DNA of 37,172 nt from Planctomycetota bacterium (GTDB lineage: Bacteria; Planctomycetota; Phycisphaerae; WQYP01), in contig JAKBMM010000030.1 of NCBI GenBank assembly GCA_021831565.1, positions 1-37,172 of the forward strand, written 5' to 3'. The notes under the pieces are model-generated. The model was not told the origin of the DNA and searched no databases. It saw nothing but the letters and a program-made list of their open reading frames with translations. A program made the translations under genes and the position numbers. Of this stretch, positions 1-8,387 are shown one piece after another (positions within the stretch are counted from its first letter, which is position 1; the number at the start of each line of letters is the position of its first letter).

Positions 1-714
1 CTGGAGGAATATCTTTCCACCGCGGCGTCTTCATCTGCACGGCTAAGCACGCTGGAGGAAAAGCATCTTTTCCTTCGCTATAACTACGCCCGCCAACGCA
101 CCGCCCGACTGCTGGAGCGTTTTCGCACCCATCCGGGAAAACGCCTGGCGGGCCAGATCGCCCACTGGTACGACCGAGTCCGTCAGACACGCGCTTTGAT
201 CACCGGCGCCAATCTGGCCTTGGTGCTGGCCATGGCCAAACGCGTCCGCATGGTTGATGTTGATTTCGGCGAATTTATTTCCGAAGGCAACATGGCGCTG
301 TTGCACGCCGTGGAGAAGTTTGACACCGCCCGCGGCTTCAAGTTCAGCACCTACGCCTGCGGCGCCATTCTTAAAGCCTACAGCCGCATCGCCGGCAAAG
401 CCGGCCGATACCGAAATATGTTCCCCACCGAATTCGATCCCTCCATGGAGAAATCCCATGAAATGGAGTACCGCCGTCAGACCAGGAGCCGCGACGCCAT
501 AGAGGAAATCCGGTACGTCATCACTAACAACACCGCCAATCTGACCGATGTGGAACGGCGCGTCATTGGGGCGCGTTTTGCTCTTAACCATAACCAGGAC
601 ACGGCGACAATGACTCTTGAAGAAGTCGGCCAAATGATCGGCGTAACCAAGGAGCGTGTCCGGCAGATTCAAAACCAGGCTCTTGAAAAACTCCGCCGGA
701 CGCTGGAGACATAG
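1..714 (+). CDS. Sigma-70 family RNA polymerase sigma factor, 5' end outside window
   Basis: The reading frame is open from base 1 and ends at TAG 712-714, giving 237 visible residues. Region 2 is seen at about residues 70-125: a core-binding helix, then HAVEKFDTARGFKFSTYA, the hallmark of regions 2.1-2.4. Near the C-terminus TLEEVGQMIGVTKERVRQIQ is a region 4.2 helix-turn-helix for -35 recognition. The part between (about 125-185) is short, so region 3 is reduced, unlike a classic RpoD. It directs promoter choice by core RNA polymerase. The start codon and any region 1 lie upstream of the window. Which sigma group it belongs to cannot be settled from this part; a planctomycete-specific group 3-like factor is likely. 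Confidence 0.9.
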   Translation: MEEYLSTAASSSARLSTLEEKHLFLRYNYARQRTARLLERFRTHPGKRLAGQIAHWYDRVRQTRALITGANLALVLAMAKRVRMVDVDFGEFISEGNMALLHAVEKFDTARGFKFSTYACGAILKAYSRIAGKAGRYRNMFPTEFDPSMEKSHEMEYRRQTRSRDAIEEIRYVITNNTANLTDVERRVIGARFALNHNQDTATMTLEEVGQMIGVTKERVRQIQNQALEKLRRTLET

Positions 715-744
715 CGCCGGCGGAATACATTTCGTGCGGTGTAA

Positions 745-804
745 CTCCGGCCGCGTGGCCGGAGATTGTCATCGGCCCAGGCGCGTTTGGTGCGGCGCCT
801 GGGC
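745..804 (+). other. Two adjacent hairpins after the sigma factor gene
   Basis: A perfect 8-bp stem with a 4-base loop (745-764, CTCCGGCC and its complement) is followed by a perfect 10-bp stem (775-784 with 795-804). Neither has a T tract behind it, so they are not standard intrinsic terminators. They may stabilise the sigma mRNA 3' end or shape the leader of the small gene at 835. Confidence 0.5.
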
Positions 805-834
805 TTCGCCACGCCGCGGAAAAGGAGAAATAAC

Positions 835-993
835 ATGACCCCCGTGACACGGCTCGGACGGAGCTTTAAACGATCCCTGATCCCACGAATCGTTTCCCTG
901 CCAATGGCGGCGGCGGCGCCGATTCTGGGGTGGTTGATCTGGATGATGGTTCAATGCGACTGGTGGCCGGACATTCGCAGGCATCGCGCTTGA
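835..993 (+). CDS. Small single-pass membrane protein, unknown function
   Basis: A 52-residue frame starts with ATG 835 behind a good Shine-Dalgarno (AAAGGAG, 822-828, 6 bases away) and is followed 24 bases later by a strong intrinsic terminator. The protein has a basic N-terminus (several Arg/Lys in the first 20 residues), then a hydrophobic stretch at about residues 20-40 (IVSLPMAAAAPILGWLIWMM), then a short Trp/Arg/His-rich tail, so a membrane anchor with the N-terminus inside is likely. I do not recognise a family. The support is the ribosome binding site and the terminator rather than homology; it could also be just the tail of the sigma transcript. Confidence 0.5.
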   Translation: MTPVTRLGRSFKRSLIPRIVSLPMAAAAPILGWLIWMMVQCDWWPDIRRHRA

Positions 994-1017
994 ACGGCCC
1001 GGCCAATATCCACACCG

Positions 1018-1055
1018 ACCCGGCGGGGCGTTACTCTCCCGCTCCGCCGGGTTTT
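1018..1055 (+). terminator. Intrinsic terminator
   Basis: A perfect 9-bp GC-rich stem (ACCCGGCGG 1018-1026 with CCGCCGGGT 1044-1052) is followed by TTTT. It ends the transcript carrying the small gene at 835 and possibly the sigma factor gene. Confidence 0.7.
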
Positions 1056-1218
1056 GTGGAACGGCCGCGTAAGGTTTTCGGGGCTTTCACCGCCGAGACA
1101 TGAAAAGCCTGGGGAATGGAATTGTGGAGAGGAAAAGACGGCAGCCGCATCATTACGATCACCGAAAGCACCGTCGCGGCGGCGGCAATGTATTGAACAA
1201 AATCCGGCATGAACGGTT

Positions 1219-1440
1219 CTAACGTAAATCCAGGTGCAACCGCATGGCCTCATCCACCTCGGCCATCAGGGCTGAATCCAGGTGGCCGCGCAGGGTTCCC
1301 TTAATCCGCTCTTTGGCAATCGTGCGTATCTGCTGGGCCTGGACCTTCGAGTCCCTGGGTAAGCCGGATTTCCCGGCGCACAGTAATACTTCAAAAGGAA
1401 GCTCGCGGACGGGGTGGGTAAACGTTTGGGGGCGATCCAC
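1219..1440 (-). pseudogene. 3' fragment of a MazF/PemK-family toxin gene
   Basis: The 73-residue frame matches the C-terminal two thirds of MazF endoribonucleases: LPFEVLL, then GLPRDSKVQAQQIRTIAKER (the conserved Asp/Gln-Ile-Arg-Thr strand), then a closing helix LMAEVDEAMRLHLDL. The N-terminal part with the catalytic Arg region and the first beta strands of the SH3-like fold is missing. The only start is a GTG at 1440 without a ribosome binding site. Upstream on this strand there is GC-rich repetitive DNA and no antitoxin gene, so this is a decayed toxin-antitoxin locus and not an active toxin. Confidence 0.6.
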
Positions 1441-1610
1441 ATCCCCGCCCGCCTGTCGTCATCGGCATACCCCGGCGCCGCCCGCGCGCGCCGGGCCAGG
1501 CGCGCCGGCCCCGCGGCCAACGGCCGGCAGGCCGGCCGGCTTAGCCACAGGACCGGCCGGTTTAGCCTCCCTAAAATATTTTGCCCCGGTCCAGGAGACC
1601 CTGCGTGCGA
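1441..1610. other. GC-rich gene-free stretch between mazF remnant and acnA
   Basis: This stretch is very GC-rich with overlapping GGCCGG palindromes and no convincing frame on either strand. It separates the mazF remnant from the acnA promoter. I see no further signal in it. Confidence 0.4.
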
Positions 1611-1639
1611 CTGGCAGTGCACGCGCCGCCGTTTATAAT
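1611..1639 (+). promoter_or_regulatory. Promoter of acnA
   Basis: A -35 CTGGCA (1611-1616, 4 of 6 matches) and a perfect -10 TATAAT (1634-1639) are 17 bp apart. Transcription would start near 1646, leaving a leader of about 30 bases with AAGGA in front of ATG 1678. Confidence 0.65.
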
Positions 1640-1677
1640 CCGGTGTTTCCGCCTGGCTCAGTTGAAGGATTGTCAGC

Positions 1678-4446
1678 ATGACCGCGAACAAGGATTTCTT
1701 TTCCGCCCGTTGCACCATGGATACGCCCCTGGGCAAGCGAACCATCTATCGCCTCGACGCCCTGAAAAAGTTCGGATCAATCGAGAATCTTCCCTACAGC
1801 GTCAAGGTGCTCCTGGAAGCGTGTCTGCGCAATTGCGACGGACACATCGTGACGCCCGCGGATGTCCAAGCCGTCGCCCGCTACGACGCCCGTCAATCCC
1901 GACAGGTCGCGGGAGTCGAAATCCCCTTCCTGCCCGGTCGCGTAGTGCTCCAGGATTTCACCGGCGTGCCGGCGGTGGTGGACCTGGCGGCCATGCGTTC
2001 GGCCATGGTGCGCATGGGCGGCGATCCGAAAAAGGTGAACCCCCTGGTCCCCTGCGACCTGGTGATCGACCACAGCGTGCAGGTGGACGCCTTTGCCAGC
2101 GCTAGGGCGTTGCAGATCAACAGCCGGCTCGAGTTCGAGCGCAATCTCGAACGTTACGAGTTTCTCAAATGGGGCCGGCAGGCGTTGGATAACTTCCGCG
2201 TGGTTCCGCCGGCGACCGGCATTGTGCACCAGGTGAATCTGGAATACCTGGCCCGTGTGGTCTGGGAAAAGGACGGCGTATTGTTCCCGGATTCACTCGT
2301 CGGAACCGATTCCCACACCACCATGATCAACGGCCTGGGCGTGGTGGGCTGGGGCGTCGGCGGCATTGAGGCGGAAGCGGTCATGCTCGGCCAGCCCATT
2401 TACATGCTTTTGCCGGAAGTGGTCGGTTTTGAACTTGTCGGAAAACTGCGGGAAGGTTGCACCGCCACGGACCTGGTGCTCAGCGTGACCCAGATGCTCC
2501 GCGAGCACGGCGTCGTGGATAAATTCGTTGAGTTTTACGGTTCGGGCCTGGATCAAATGCCCGTCGCCAACCGCGCCACCATCGCCAACATGGCCCCGGA
2601 ATATGGCGCCACCATCGGGTATTTCCCCATTGATGAGAATGTATTGGCATATCTGCGATTGACCGGACGCGATGAAAAACTCATCCAAACCGTCGCGCAG
2701 TACGCCAAACTCCAGGGTTTGTGGCGCGACGATCAACGCAACATCACTTACGGCGGCACCCTGCGCCTTGATCTGGCGCAGGTGGAACCGTCGCTGGCCG
2801 GTCCGCGCCGGCCGCAGGACCGCATTGCCCTGGGCGCCATGCGGTCGCAGTGGCGGCAGGATTTATCCGTCCTTTACAACAAAACCGCGCCGGTGCGGAC
2901 GGCCACCGTGCAAAGCTGGGAAGACGAAGGCGGCAACGGCAACGCCGCCGCGGGCGGCGACTCACCCGCGAAAGCCGATCCCGGCTTTGATGGCGTGCCG
3001 GTGGAATATGACGGCCAAAATTTCACCCTCAAGCATGGCGCGGTGGTCATCGCCGCCATCACCAGTTGCACCAACACCAGCAATCCCAGCGTGATGATCG
3101 CCGCCGGCCTGGCGGCCCAAAAAGCCGCCGCGCGCGGCCTGACGCGTAAACCCTGGGTGAAAACTTCGCTGGCCCCCGGCTCCAAGGTAGTGGTCGATTA
3201 CCTGGAAAAAGCGGGCTTGATGAAACCCCTGGAGGCCTGCGGGTTTTATCTCGTCGGCTTTGGCTGCACCACCTGCATCGGCAACTCCGGGCCGTTACCG
3301 GAGCCGATCCGCAAGGCCATCCACGAAAACGACCTGGTGGCCGCGGCGGTGCTTTCCGGAAACCGCAACTTCGAAGGCCGCATCAGCCCCGACGTAAAGG
3401 CCAATTACCTGGCCTCGCCGCCGCTGGTGGTCGTGTATGCCCTGGCCGGAACGGTCGACATGGATCTCGAACGCGAGCCGCTCGGTTACGACGGACAAAA
3501 CCGCCCCGTTATGCTCAAGGACATCTGGCCCACCGAGGATGAAATCGAACGTACCGTCGCACAAGCCGTGGTCGGCGAACAGTTTCGCACCCGCTACGCC
3601 AACGTGTTTGAAGGATCCGCCGAATGGAAGGCCATACACACCGGCGCCGGCGACATCTTTGAATGGCCCGACCGGAGCACCTACATCCAGGAACCGCCGT
3701 TCTTTATTAACATGAAGCCGCAGGCGGCGCCGATCCGCCCGATCCAAAACGCCCGCTGCCTGGCCTGGCTGGGCGATTCGATCACCACCGATCACATCAG
3801 CCCGGCCGGTTCCATCCCTGCGAACAGCCCCGCCGGGAAATATCTCCTGGAACACGGCGTGGAATCGAAAATGTTCAACAGTTACGGCTCGCGCCGCGGC
3901 AACGATCGCGTGATGACCCGCGGAACCTTCGCCAACACCCGCGTGAAAAACAAGCTCGCGCCCGGAACCGAAGGCGGCGTGACCACCGATCTGCTGGATG
4001 GCGCGGTCAAATCGATTTACGACGCGGCCATGCACTACCAACAGGCCGGGGTTCCGCTGGTGATTCTTGCCGGCAAAGACTACGGCATGGGTTCCAGCCG
4101 CGACTGGGCCGCCAAGGGAACGTTTCTGCTGGGCGTGAAAGCGGTGCTCGCCCAGAGCTTTGAACGCATCCATCGCAGCAACCTGGTGGGCATGGGGGTG
4201 CTGCCGCTGACGTTCCAGAACGGGCAAACGGCGGCTAGCCTCGGCCTGAGCGGCCGGGAGACTTTCGACATTGAGTTGCCGGCGGACCTTAAACCACGCC
4301 AGAATGTGAAAGTGATCGCCCACGCGGCCGACGGCGGAAAGATTGAATTTCTCACCACCTGCCGCATCGACACGCCCGTGGAAGTGGATTACTACCGCAA
4401 CGGGGGCATTCTGCATACGGTTCTTCGCCGCATGGCGGCGGAATGA
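1678..4446 (+). CDS. acnA: Aconitate hydratase A
   Basis: The 922-residue protein is full length for the AcnA/IRP1 type (E. coli AcnA about 890). It interconverts citrate and isocitrate in the cytoplasmic TCA cycle using a [4Fe-4S] cluster. The three cluster cysteines are in place: Cys464 in SCTNTSNPS, and Cys530 and Cys533 in [11 protein letters not shown]. Other family landmarks are [19 protein letters not shown] (about 214-232), [10 protein letters not shown], the swivel-domain [13 protein letters not shown] and [16 protein letters not shown] near the C-terminus. The start has AAGGA 8 bases upstream. A low-complexity, Gly/Ala/Pro-rich insert at about 415-435 lies before the second cluster domain. 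The gene is alone in its transcript and faces the BMC operon tail-to-tail. Confidence 0.97.
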   Translation: MTANKDFFSARCTMDTPLGKRTIYRLDALKKFGSIENLPYSVKVLLEACLRNCDGHIVTPADVQAVARYDARQSRQVAGVEIPFLPGRVVLQDFTGVPAVVDLAAMRSAMVRMGGDPKKVNPLVPCDLVIDHSVQVDAFASARALQINSRLEFERNLERYEFLKWGRQALDNFRVVPPATGIVHQVNLEYLARVVWEKDGVLFPDSLVGTDSHTTMINGLGVVGWGVGGIEAEAVMLGQPIYMLLPEVVGFELVGKLREGCTATDLVLSVTQMLREHGVVDKFVEFYGSGLDQMPVANRATIANMAPEYGATIGYFPIDENVLAYLRLTGRDEKLIQTVAQYAKLQGLWRDDQRNITYGGTLRLDLAQVEPSLAGPRRPQDRIALGAMRSQWRQDLSVLYNKTAPVRTATVQSWEDEGGNGNAAAGGDSPAKADPGFDGVPVEYDGQNFTLKHGAVVIAAITSCTNTSNPSVMIAAGLAAQKAAARGLTRKPWVKTSLAPGSKVVVDYLEKAGLMKPLEACGFYLVGFGCTTCIGNSGPLPEPIRKAIHENDLVAAAVLSGNRNFEGRISPDVKANYLASPPLVVVYALAGTVDMDLEREPLGYDGQNRPVMLKDIWPTEDEIERTVAQAVVGEQFRTRYANVFEGSAEWKAIHTGAGDIFEWPDRSTYIQEPPFFINMKPQAAPIRPIQNARCLAWLGDSITTDHISPAGSIPANSPAGKYLLEHGVESKMFNSYGSRRGNDRVMTRGTFANTRVKNKLAPGTEGGVTTDLLDGAVKSIYDAAMHYQQAGVPLVILAGKDYGMGSSRDWAAKGTFLLGVKAVLAQSFERIHRSNLVGMGVLPLTFQNGQTAASLGLSGRETFDIELPADLKPRQNVKVIAHAADGGKIEFLTTCRIDTPVEVDYYRNGGILHTVLRRMAAE

Positions 4447-4503
4447 CGGCGGCGATACCACGGTGCGGCGGATTTTCCACACCTGCGGTTATATTAACAA
4501 ATA

Positions 4504-4796
4504 GTAACCGTTCACGGCGGCGCGGAAAACGGCCGCGGGATTGCGATCCTCGCGGCTGCCCCTGGCCGCCCCCCCCCGCAGCCGTGGATGGAAATCCACG
4601 GCCGTCCGTAACCGCAAGGAAAACGGTGTTTAACGGGTCAGCCTGCTGACCGTGTCACCAATAACGCAAAACGGCCGCGGGTTTCCACCACGCGGCGGCG
4701 TGACTGGGCGGCGCGGCGATTGGCGGTCCCGGCACACCGGGAAAACCCATGCCCGCCGGGACGTGCGCCAAAAACATCCGGTGCGTGAACGGTTAC
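4504..4796. repeat. Convergent gap with 13-bp inverted ends and hairpins, possible MITE
   Basis: This lies in the 377-bp gene-free gap between acnA and the DeoR gene. GTAACCGTTCACG at 4504-4516 recurs inverted at 4784-4796, giving 293 bp between outer ends. Inside are three strong hairpins: 4532-4556 (10 bp, one bulge, TGCG loop), 4581-4602 (perfect 9 bp, GGAA loop) and 4636-4651 (6 bp). AAAACGGCCGCGGG is repeated at 4525 and 4669. No target duplication is evident, so a miniature element is only one reading; the hairpins could also serve as the 3' ends of the two converging transcripts. Confidence 0.4.
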
Positions 4797-4823
4797 AAAA
4801 ACGGCCCTAACCGCTGCGGATGT

Positions 4824-5576
4824 TTATATCTCCACTACCTGAAGCCGGTCCCGCAGCAGCGTGCGCCAATGGCGGCTGATGGCACAATCCGTGATGATCA
4901 GGTCCAGATCTTCGACGGAACACACGCGGGAGAGGCCTTTGCGGCCAAATTTGCTCGAATCTTCCAGGAGTACTTTCCGGGCCACTTGGCGCAGGGCGAG
5001 TTTTTCCACCTGCACCATCGGCAAGTTGGAATTGAAGATGTCGTGCTGATAAATACCGGTAACGGAAAAGAACATCAGGTCGGCGTGTATTTCCGCCAGG
5101 GCCTGGGTGGTGATCGGCCCGACCAGCACGCCGGAACGCGGATAGAGCGTCCCGCCGAGCAGAAGCAATTCCACGCGATCGTCATTGGCGAAATGATCGG
5201 CCACCGTCAGGCTGTTGGTGACGACCTGCAGCGGGCGGGCCGTCACCTGCTGGACCGTATAGTGGATGGTCGAACCACCGTCGAAATAGACCGTCATACC
5301 GGGTTCGATCATCGCCGCGGCGGCCTTGCCGATCCCGCGCTTGGCCCGCACCTGTTCCCGCATGCGCTGGTCAAGAGCGAGCGAGCCGGCGCCCCGCCCG
5401 CGAAAAATTACGCCGCCACGGGTGGATTCCACCAAGCCTTGTTCCTGGAGCGTTTCGACATCGCGGCGAACGGTGGAACTGGAAACGTCCAATTCGCCGG
5501 CGAGTTGCTCCAGCGGCGCACTGCGCATCCGCCGCAGGATTTCCAGGAGCTTTTTCTGACGATCAACAATTAACAC
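4824..5576 (-). CDS. DeoR-family transcriptional regulator of the BMC operon
   Basis: The 250-residue protein has the usual DeoR length and plan. The N-terminal winged helix has its HTH at about residues 22-43 (LEQLAGELDVSSSTVRRDVE). It is followed by a sugar-phosphate sensing domain with VYFDGGSTIHYT and the late FGRKG element (SKFGRKGLSRVC). The start is taken as GTG 5576, four bases after the dehydrogenase stop codon, because the frame upstream of it overlaps that gene and does not resemble the family. Translation is probably coupled. It is the last gene of the BMC operon, and DeoR regulators are common in planctomycete PVM-type loci; a phosphorylated deoxysugar or aldol product is the expected effector. 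The direct repeats at 12944-12974 are a candidate target. Confidence 0.9.
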   Translation of the reverse strand: MLIVDRQKKLLEILRRMRSAPLEQLAGELDVSSSTVRRDVETLQEQGLVESTRGGVIFRGRGAGSLALDQRMREQVRAKRGIGKAAAAMIEPGMTVYFDGGSTIHYTVQQVTARPLQVVTNSLTVADHFANDDRVELLLLGGTLYPRSGVLVGPITTQALAEIHADLMFFSVTGIYQHDIFNSNLPMVQVEKLALRQVARKVLLEDSSKFGRKGLSRVCSVEDLDLIITDCAISRHWRTLLRDRLQVVEI

Positions 5577-5580
5577 AATA

Positions 5581-6504
5581 TCACTTGCCGCTGATTTTGT
5601 CCCAGGTTTCCTCCAGCGCCCGCGCGCCGGCTTGAATCCCCGCGATTTCTTTCGGCCAGAGATCCGGTTCCAGGACCGCCTCCACGCCACCGCGGCCAAG
5701 AACCGCCGGCAAGCTCAGGCAGACTTTCTGGAGTCCGTATTGACCGGTCAGCGGAGAGCTCACCGGCAGAATGAGCCGGCGGTCCAGGGCGATCGCCTGA
5801 ATCACCTGGGCGATGCCTAATCCCACCGCGTAGCCGGCGCCGCCTTTGAGCTTGATCACCTGGGCGCCGGCGGTCTGCGTCTGTCTGAAAATTTCCGCCT
5901 GCTGCCGGGGTGCAAGCAACTTCGCCAGCGGCATACCGGCGACGGTGGCGCTGCTCCAGATGGGCGTCATGGCGTCGCCGTGTTCGCCGAGAATCAGGGC
6001 GTCGACCTGTGTGGGCGGCCAATTGCCGGCGTGGGCGATCAGCGAACGAAAGCGGGTGGTGTCCAGCACGGTTCCCAAACCGAGGACCTGGCGGGCCGGC
6101 CAGCCCAGGTATTCCATGTGCAGACGGGTAAGTACGTCCACGGGATTGGAAACCACCAGAAAGATGCAGTGCCTTTTGAGGCTGATCGTCCGGAGCGAAT
6201 CCAGGATGCTCTTGTAAAGCGAAACGTTGCGGTTGATCAGAGCGAGGCGGGATTCATCGGGCTTGCGCCGCAGACCGGCGGTCATGCAGATCAGATCGGA
6301 ATCGGCGGCGCCCTGAATATCGGCGGCGTAGATGCGCTGATCGCCGGCCAGGGCAGAGCCGTGCAAAAGATCGAGCGCCTCTCCGGCGGCCATATCCGCG
6401 TTGGCGTCGATCAGGGCGATTTCCCGCACGATGCCGCCGCACTGGAGCGCGAACGCCGCCTGGGAACCCACCCGACCGCCACCGCCGATTATTGAGACTT
6501 TCAT
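5581..6504 (-). CDS. Lactate/malate dehydrogenase family protein, BMC-linked
   Basis: The 307-residue NAD-dependent 2-hydroxyacid dehydrogenase has a Rossmann start KVSIIGGGGRVGS, NPVDVLTR at 120-127, LGLGTVLDTTRFR, and the catalytic His175 in GEHGD. It interconverts a 2-hydroxy acid and a 2-oxo acid. The substrate-loop residue that is Gln in lactate and Arg in malate dehydrogenases is Arg80 here (RRKPDESR), although the context predicts lactate. The start is ATG 6504 with AAAGGA upstream; an in-frame TTG at 6522 is less likely. In PVM-type loci this enzyme is thought to handle lactate made from L-lactaldehyde or to recycle NAD. No targeting helix is obvious, so its place inside or outside the shell is open. 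Confidence 0.88.
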   Translation of the reverse strand: MKVSIIGGGGRVGSQAAFALQCGGIVREIALIDANADMAAGEALDLLHGSALAGDQRIYAADIQGAADSDLICMTAGLRRKPDESRLALINRNVSLYKSILDSLRTISLKRHCIFLVVSNPVDVLTRLHMEYLGWPARQVLGLGTVLDTTRFRSLIAHAGNWPPTQVDALILGEHGDAMTPIWSSATVAGMPLAKLLAPRQQAEIFRQTQTAGAQVIKLKGGAGYAVGLGIAQVIQAIALDRRLILPVSSPLTGQYGLQKVCLSLPAVLGRGGVEAVLEPDLWPKEIAGIQAGARALEETWDKISGK

Positions 6505-6556
6505 CACGGTTTCCTTTTCCAATTCGTGCCCGCCACCCGTGCGCCGCGGGGTAGTA

Positions 6557-7414
6557 TCAAACCTGGGCGCCAGCCATGATTCGGTCGGTCAATTGCTGAA
6601 CCATGGCCTCAAATTTATCTTCGCTGAGGGCGTCGGAGTCTTTTTCCACGCGGCCATCTTCCCGGCAAGCGCAGGCGGTTTGCGGGCGAATATCGAACGT
6701 GGCCAGAAATGGTTCATTGTCGGTGCCGATGCAGCCTTGGGCGGCGCAGGAGAGGCGCCGGTCGGGCAGACCGAACTTTTCCTTTACTTTGAGCAGATCA
6801 ATCATTTCCTGTTGGGTAAGCTGGTTGATGCGGCCGAGCTGGCGGGTCAAGAGCAGAATGCGGCAATAGGCATCGAGTATTTCCAGCTTGTAATAGGCGG
6901 CCAGGAGCGTGGCGTCGAAACATACGGAACCGTGGTTGCCCAGCATGACGGTATTGGTGTCCTTGTTGATCAGGGCAACGACCGATTCGCCGAGTTCCTT
7001 GTAGCTGGGGGTGGTGTATTTGGCCAGCGGAACCTTGCCCAGAAACACTTCCGCCTCGGGGTGAATGCCTTCCGGAATGGGAATGTTGGCCATGGCGAAG
7101 GCGGTGGCGTGCGGCGGATGCGAATGCACCACGGCGCGAATATCGGGCCGGGCCTTGTAAATCTGCAGATGCAGCAACACTTCGCTGGTGCGTTTCATCT
7201 TGTTGTGCTTGTCAACCTGATGGCCGTCCATATCGACCACGGTGATCTGATCGGGCGTGAGAAATCCCTTGGAAACGCCGGTGGGAGTGCAGAACACGCG
7301 ATCTTCGGCGACGCGCACCGAATGGTTGCCTTCATTACCGGCGCAGTAGCCGCGCAGCCAGATGCGGTGGCCGATATCGCACATTTCCTGTTTTATCTGA
7401 AATAAATTTTGCAT
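6557..7414 (-). CDS. Class II aldolase (fuculose/rhamnulose-1-phosphate type) with BMC-targeting tail
   Basis: The 285-residue protein belongs to the zinc-dependent class II aldolase/adducin family. Key residues are visible: Glu78 in RTSEVLLH as the catalytic acid/base, and the zinc histidines His97, His99 (HSHPPH) and His161 (GNHGS), spaced as in E. coli FucA. It splits fuculose- or rhamnulose-1-phosphate into dihydroxyacetone phosphate and L-lactaldehyde. After the catalytic domain a linker leads to a C-terminal amphipathic helix (LSEDKFEAMVQQLTDRIM), typical of encapsulation peptides and expected for the aldolase of PVM-type compartments. Start ATG 7414 with GGAG 9 bases upstream. It generates the toxic aldehyde that the shell retains. 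Confidence 0.92.
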   Translation of the reverse strand: MQNLFQIKQEMCDIGHRIWLRGYCAGNEGNHSVRVAEDRVFCTPTGVSKGFLTPDQITVVDMDGHQVDKHNKMKRTSEVLLHLQIYKARPDIRAVVHSHPPHATAFAMANIPIPEGIHPEAEVFLGKVPLAKYTTPSYKELGESVVALINKDTNTVMLGNHGSVCFDATLLAAYYKLEILDAYCRILLLTRQLGRINQLTQQEMIDLLKVKEKFGLPDRRLSCAAQGCIGTDNEPFLATFDIRPQTACACREDGRVEKDSDALSEDKFEAMVQQLTDRIMAGAQV

Positions 7415-7457
7415 AGCGGCATCTCCACAAGTCGCTGTCCCGCACGGAAAACCGGCG

Positions 7458-8243
7458 TTACCGGCAGGCCGCCAACTGGGTCAGTTGGCGCTGCAGGGGC
7501 ACCGGCGCCACGCCGGAAGAAATTAAAAAAAGTTCCAGCAATTCCGCCATGGCCAAAAAGCCATGCTGCGGATATTCCAGCACCAGCACGTTGGCGCCGA
7601 GCAAGTCGATTCCTTCCTGCACGGCCCGGCGGCCCGTACCCACGACCGCGCGCAAGTTCGCGCAGCGGTTGGCCAGACAAATCGCCGACGCCGCGGCGGG
7701 AACAAACAGTACGGCCAGCTTTCCCCGGCCCTCGGCAACGATACGGTTAAGCGAGCGAAGCACCGCCGGCAGTTGTTCGCCGGAGGTTCCCTGGATTCCC
7801 TCGAGCAATCGCCCGTGGAACTGCTCAATGACCCGCAGAGCGGAGGGACAATGCCCCTGCATCCAGTAAAGCCAGGGCGATCCGCCAGCGCCGGATTTTT
7901 TCATTTCGTTCGCCGCGATCTCCTGGACCCGCAGCCCGCGTTGTTTGACCATGTCCTGGGCCAATGGAGAAAGCCGGGCGCCGGGGGCCAGGTAAATCGT
8001 TCCCTCCAGACCCGCCAGGCGTTTGGCGGTGACGACGCCGGTCAGCGCCGGACCGGCCGGCAATGCCGGGGCGGCGGCGCCGCACCACGGCGCGGAGGCG
8101 GTGGTTTGCGGAAGCGCTGCGGATTCCGGAGCCAAGCCGCCCCCAGCACCGGGCAAGGAAGCCCGGTCCGGATTTGCCTGCCGGGCAAGCGCCGCGAGCA
8201 CCGCCTTTGTAATCTTTTCAACCAGCTCAGGGGTTGCATCCAC
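7458..8243 (-). CDS. BMC-associated protein of unknown function with N-terminal encapsulation-like helix
   Basis: The 261-residue protein begins with an amphipathic helix (PELVEKITKAVLAALARQ) of the encapsulation-peptide type. A Pro/Ala/Gly-rich linker runs to about residue 65. Next comes a short segment (VVTAKRLAGLEGTIYLAPGA, then LSPLAQDMVKQRGLRV), which resembles small N-terminal domains of some BMC accessory proteins, and a C-terminal alpha/beta domain of about 140 residues. That domain contains an RpiB-like feel: LAVLFVPAAASAICLANRC, then RAVVGTGRRAVQEGIDLLGANVL. The ribose-5-phosphate isomerase B comparison is tentative. Start is GTG 8243 with AAGGAG 8 bases upstream. Its place between two cargo enzymes and its targeting helix make it likely cargo. 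Confidence 0.75.
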   Translation of the reverse strand: MDATPELVEKITKAVLAALARQANPDRASLPGAGGGLAPESAALPQTTASAPWCGAAAPALPAGPALTGVVTAKRLAGLEGTIYLAPGARLSPLAQDMVKQRGLRVQEIAANEMKKSGAGGSPWLYWMQGHCPSALRVIEQFHGRLLEGIQGTSGEQLPAVLRSLNRIVAEGRGKLAVLFVPAAASAICLANRCANLRAVVGTGRRAVQEGIDLLGANVLVLEYPQHGFLAMAELLELFLISSGVAPVPLQRQLTQLAACR

Positions 8244-8256
8244 CGGTAAAACTCCT

Positions 8257-8387
8257 TAGTGCTCTGTCACAGCATAAATTTAGGGTCCACTGATTCATCG
8301 CACATAGCCCCCGGCTTTGCCCGGGGTGGCGTTTCGAGGGTTGCGCGATACGCCCGCACTCTAAATCTTTGCTGTGACAGAGCACTA
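8257..8387. mobile_element. 131-bp MITE-like element with 16-bp perfect terminal inverted repeats and TA duplication
   Basis: GTGCTCTGTCACAGCA at 8259-8274 is matched exactly in inverted orientation at 8370-8385. The match continues imperfectly inward (AAATTTAG against CTAAATCT), and both ends are flanked by TA. This is the structure of a non-coding IS630/Tc1-mariner derivative. It sits between the aldehyde dehydrogenase and the unknown cargo gene, and its right-hand TA forms part of the dehydrogenase stop codon. Transcribed within the operon it would fold into one long hairpin. Confidence 0.75.

Noticed and set aside
1031-1210. A 59-residue frame on the minus strand with a hydrophobic N-terminus
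   Set aside because: It has no ribosome binding site and runs through the terminator of the opposite transcript. The hydrophobic stretch alone is weak support.
3295-4482. A 395-codon open frame on the minus strand opposite acnA
   Set aside because: Aconitase is certain on the other strand; the antisense product has no recognisable motif.
4443-4649. Small frame overlapping the end of acnA
   Set aside because: It overlaps the acnA stop, is Pro/Arg-rich, and runs through two strong hairpins.
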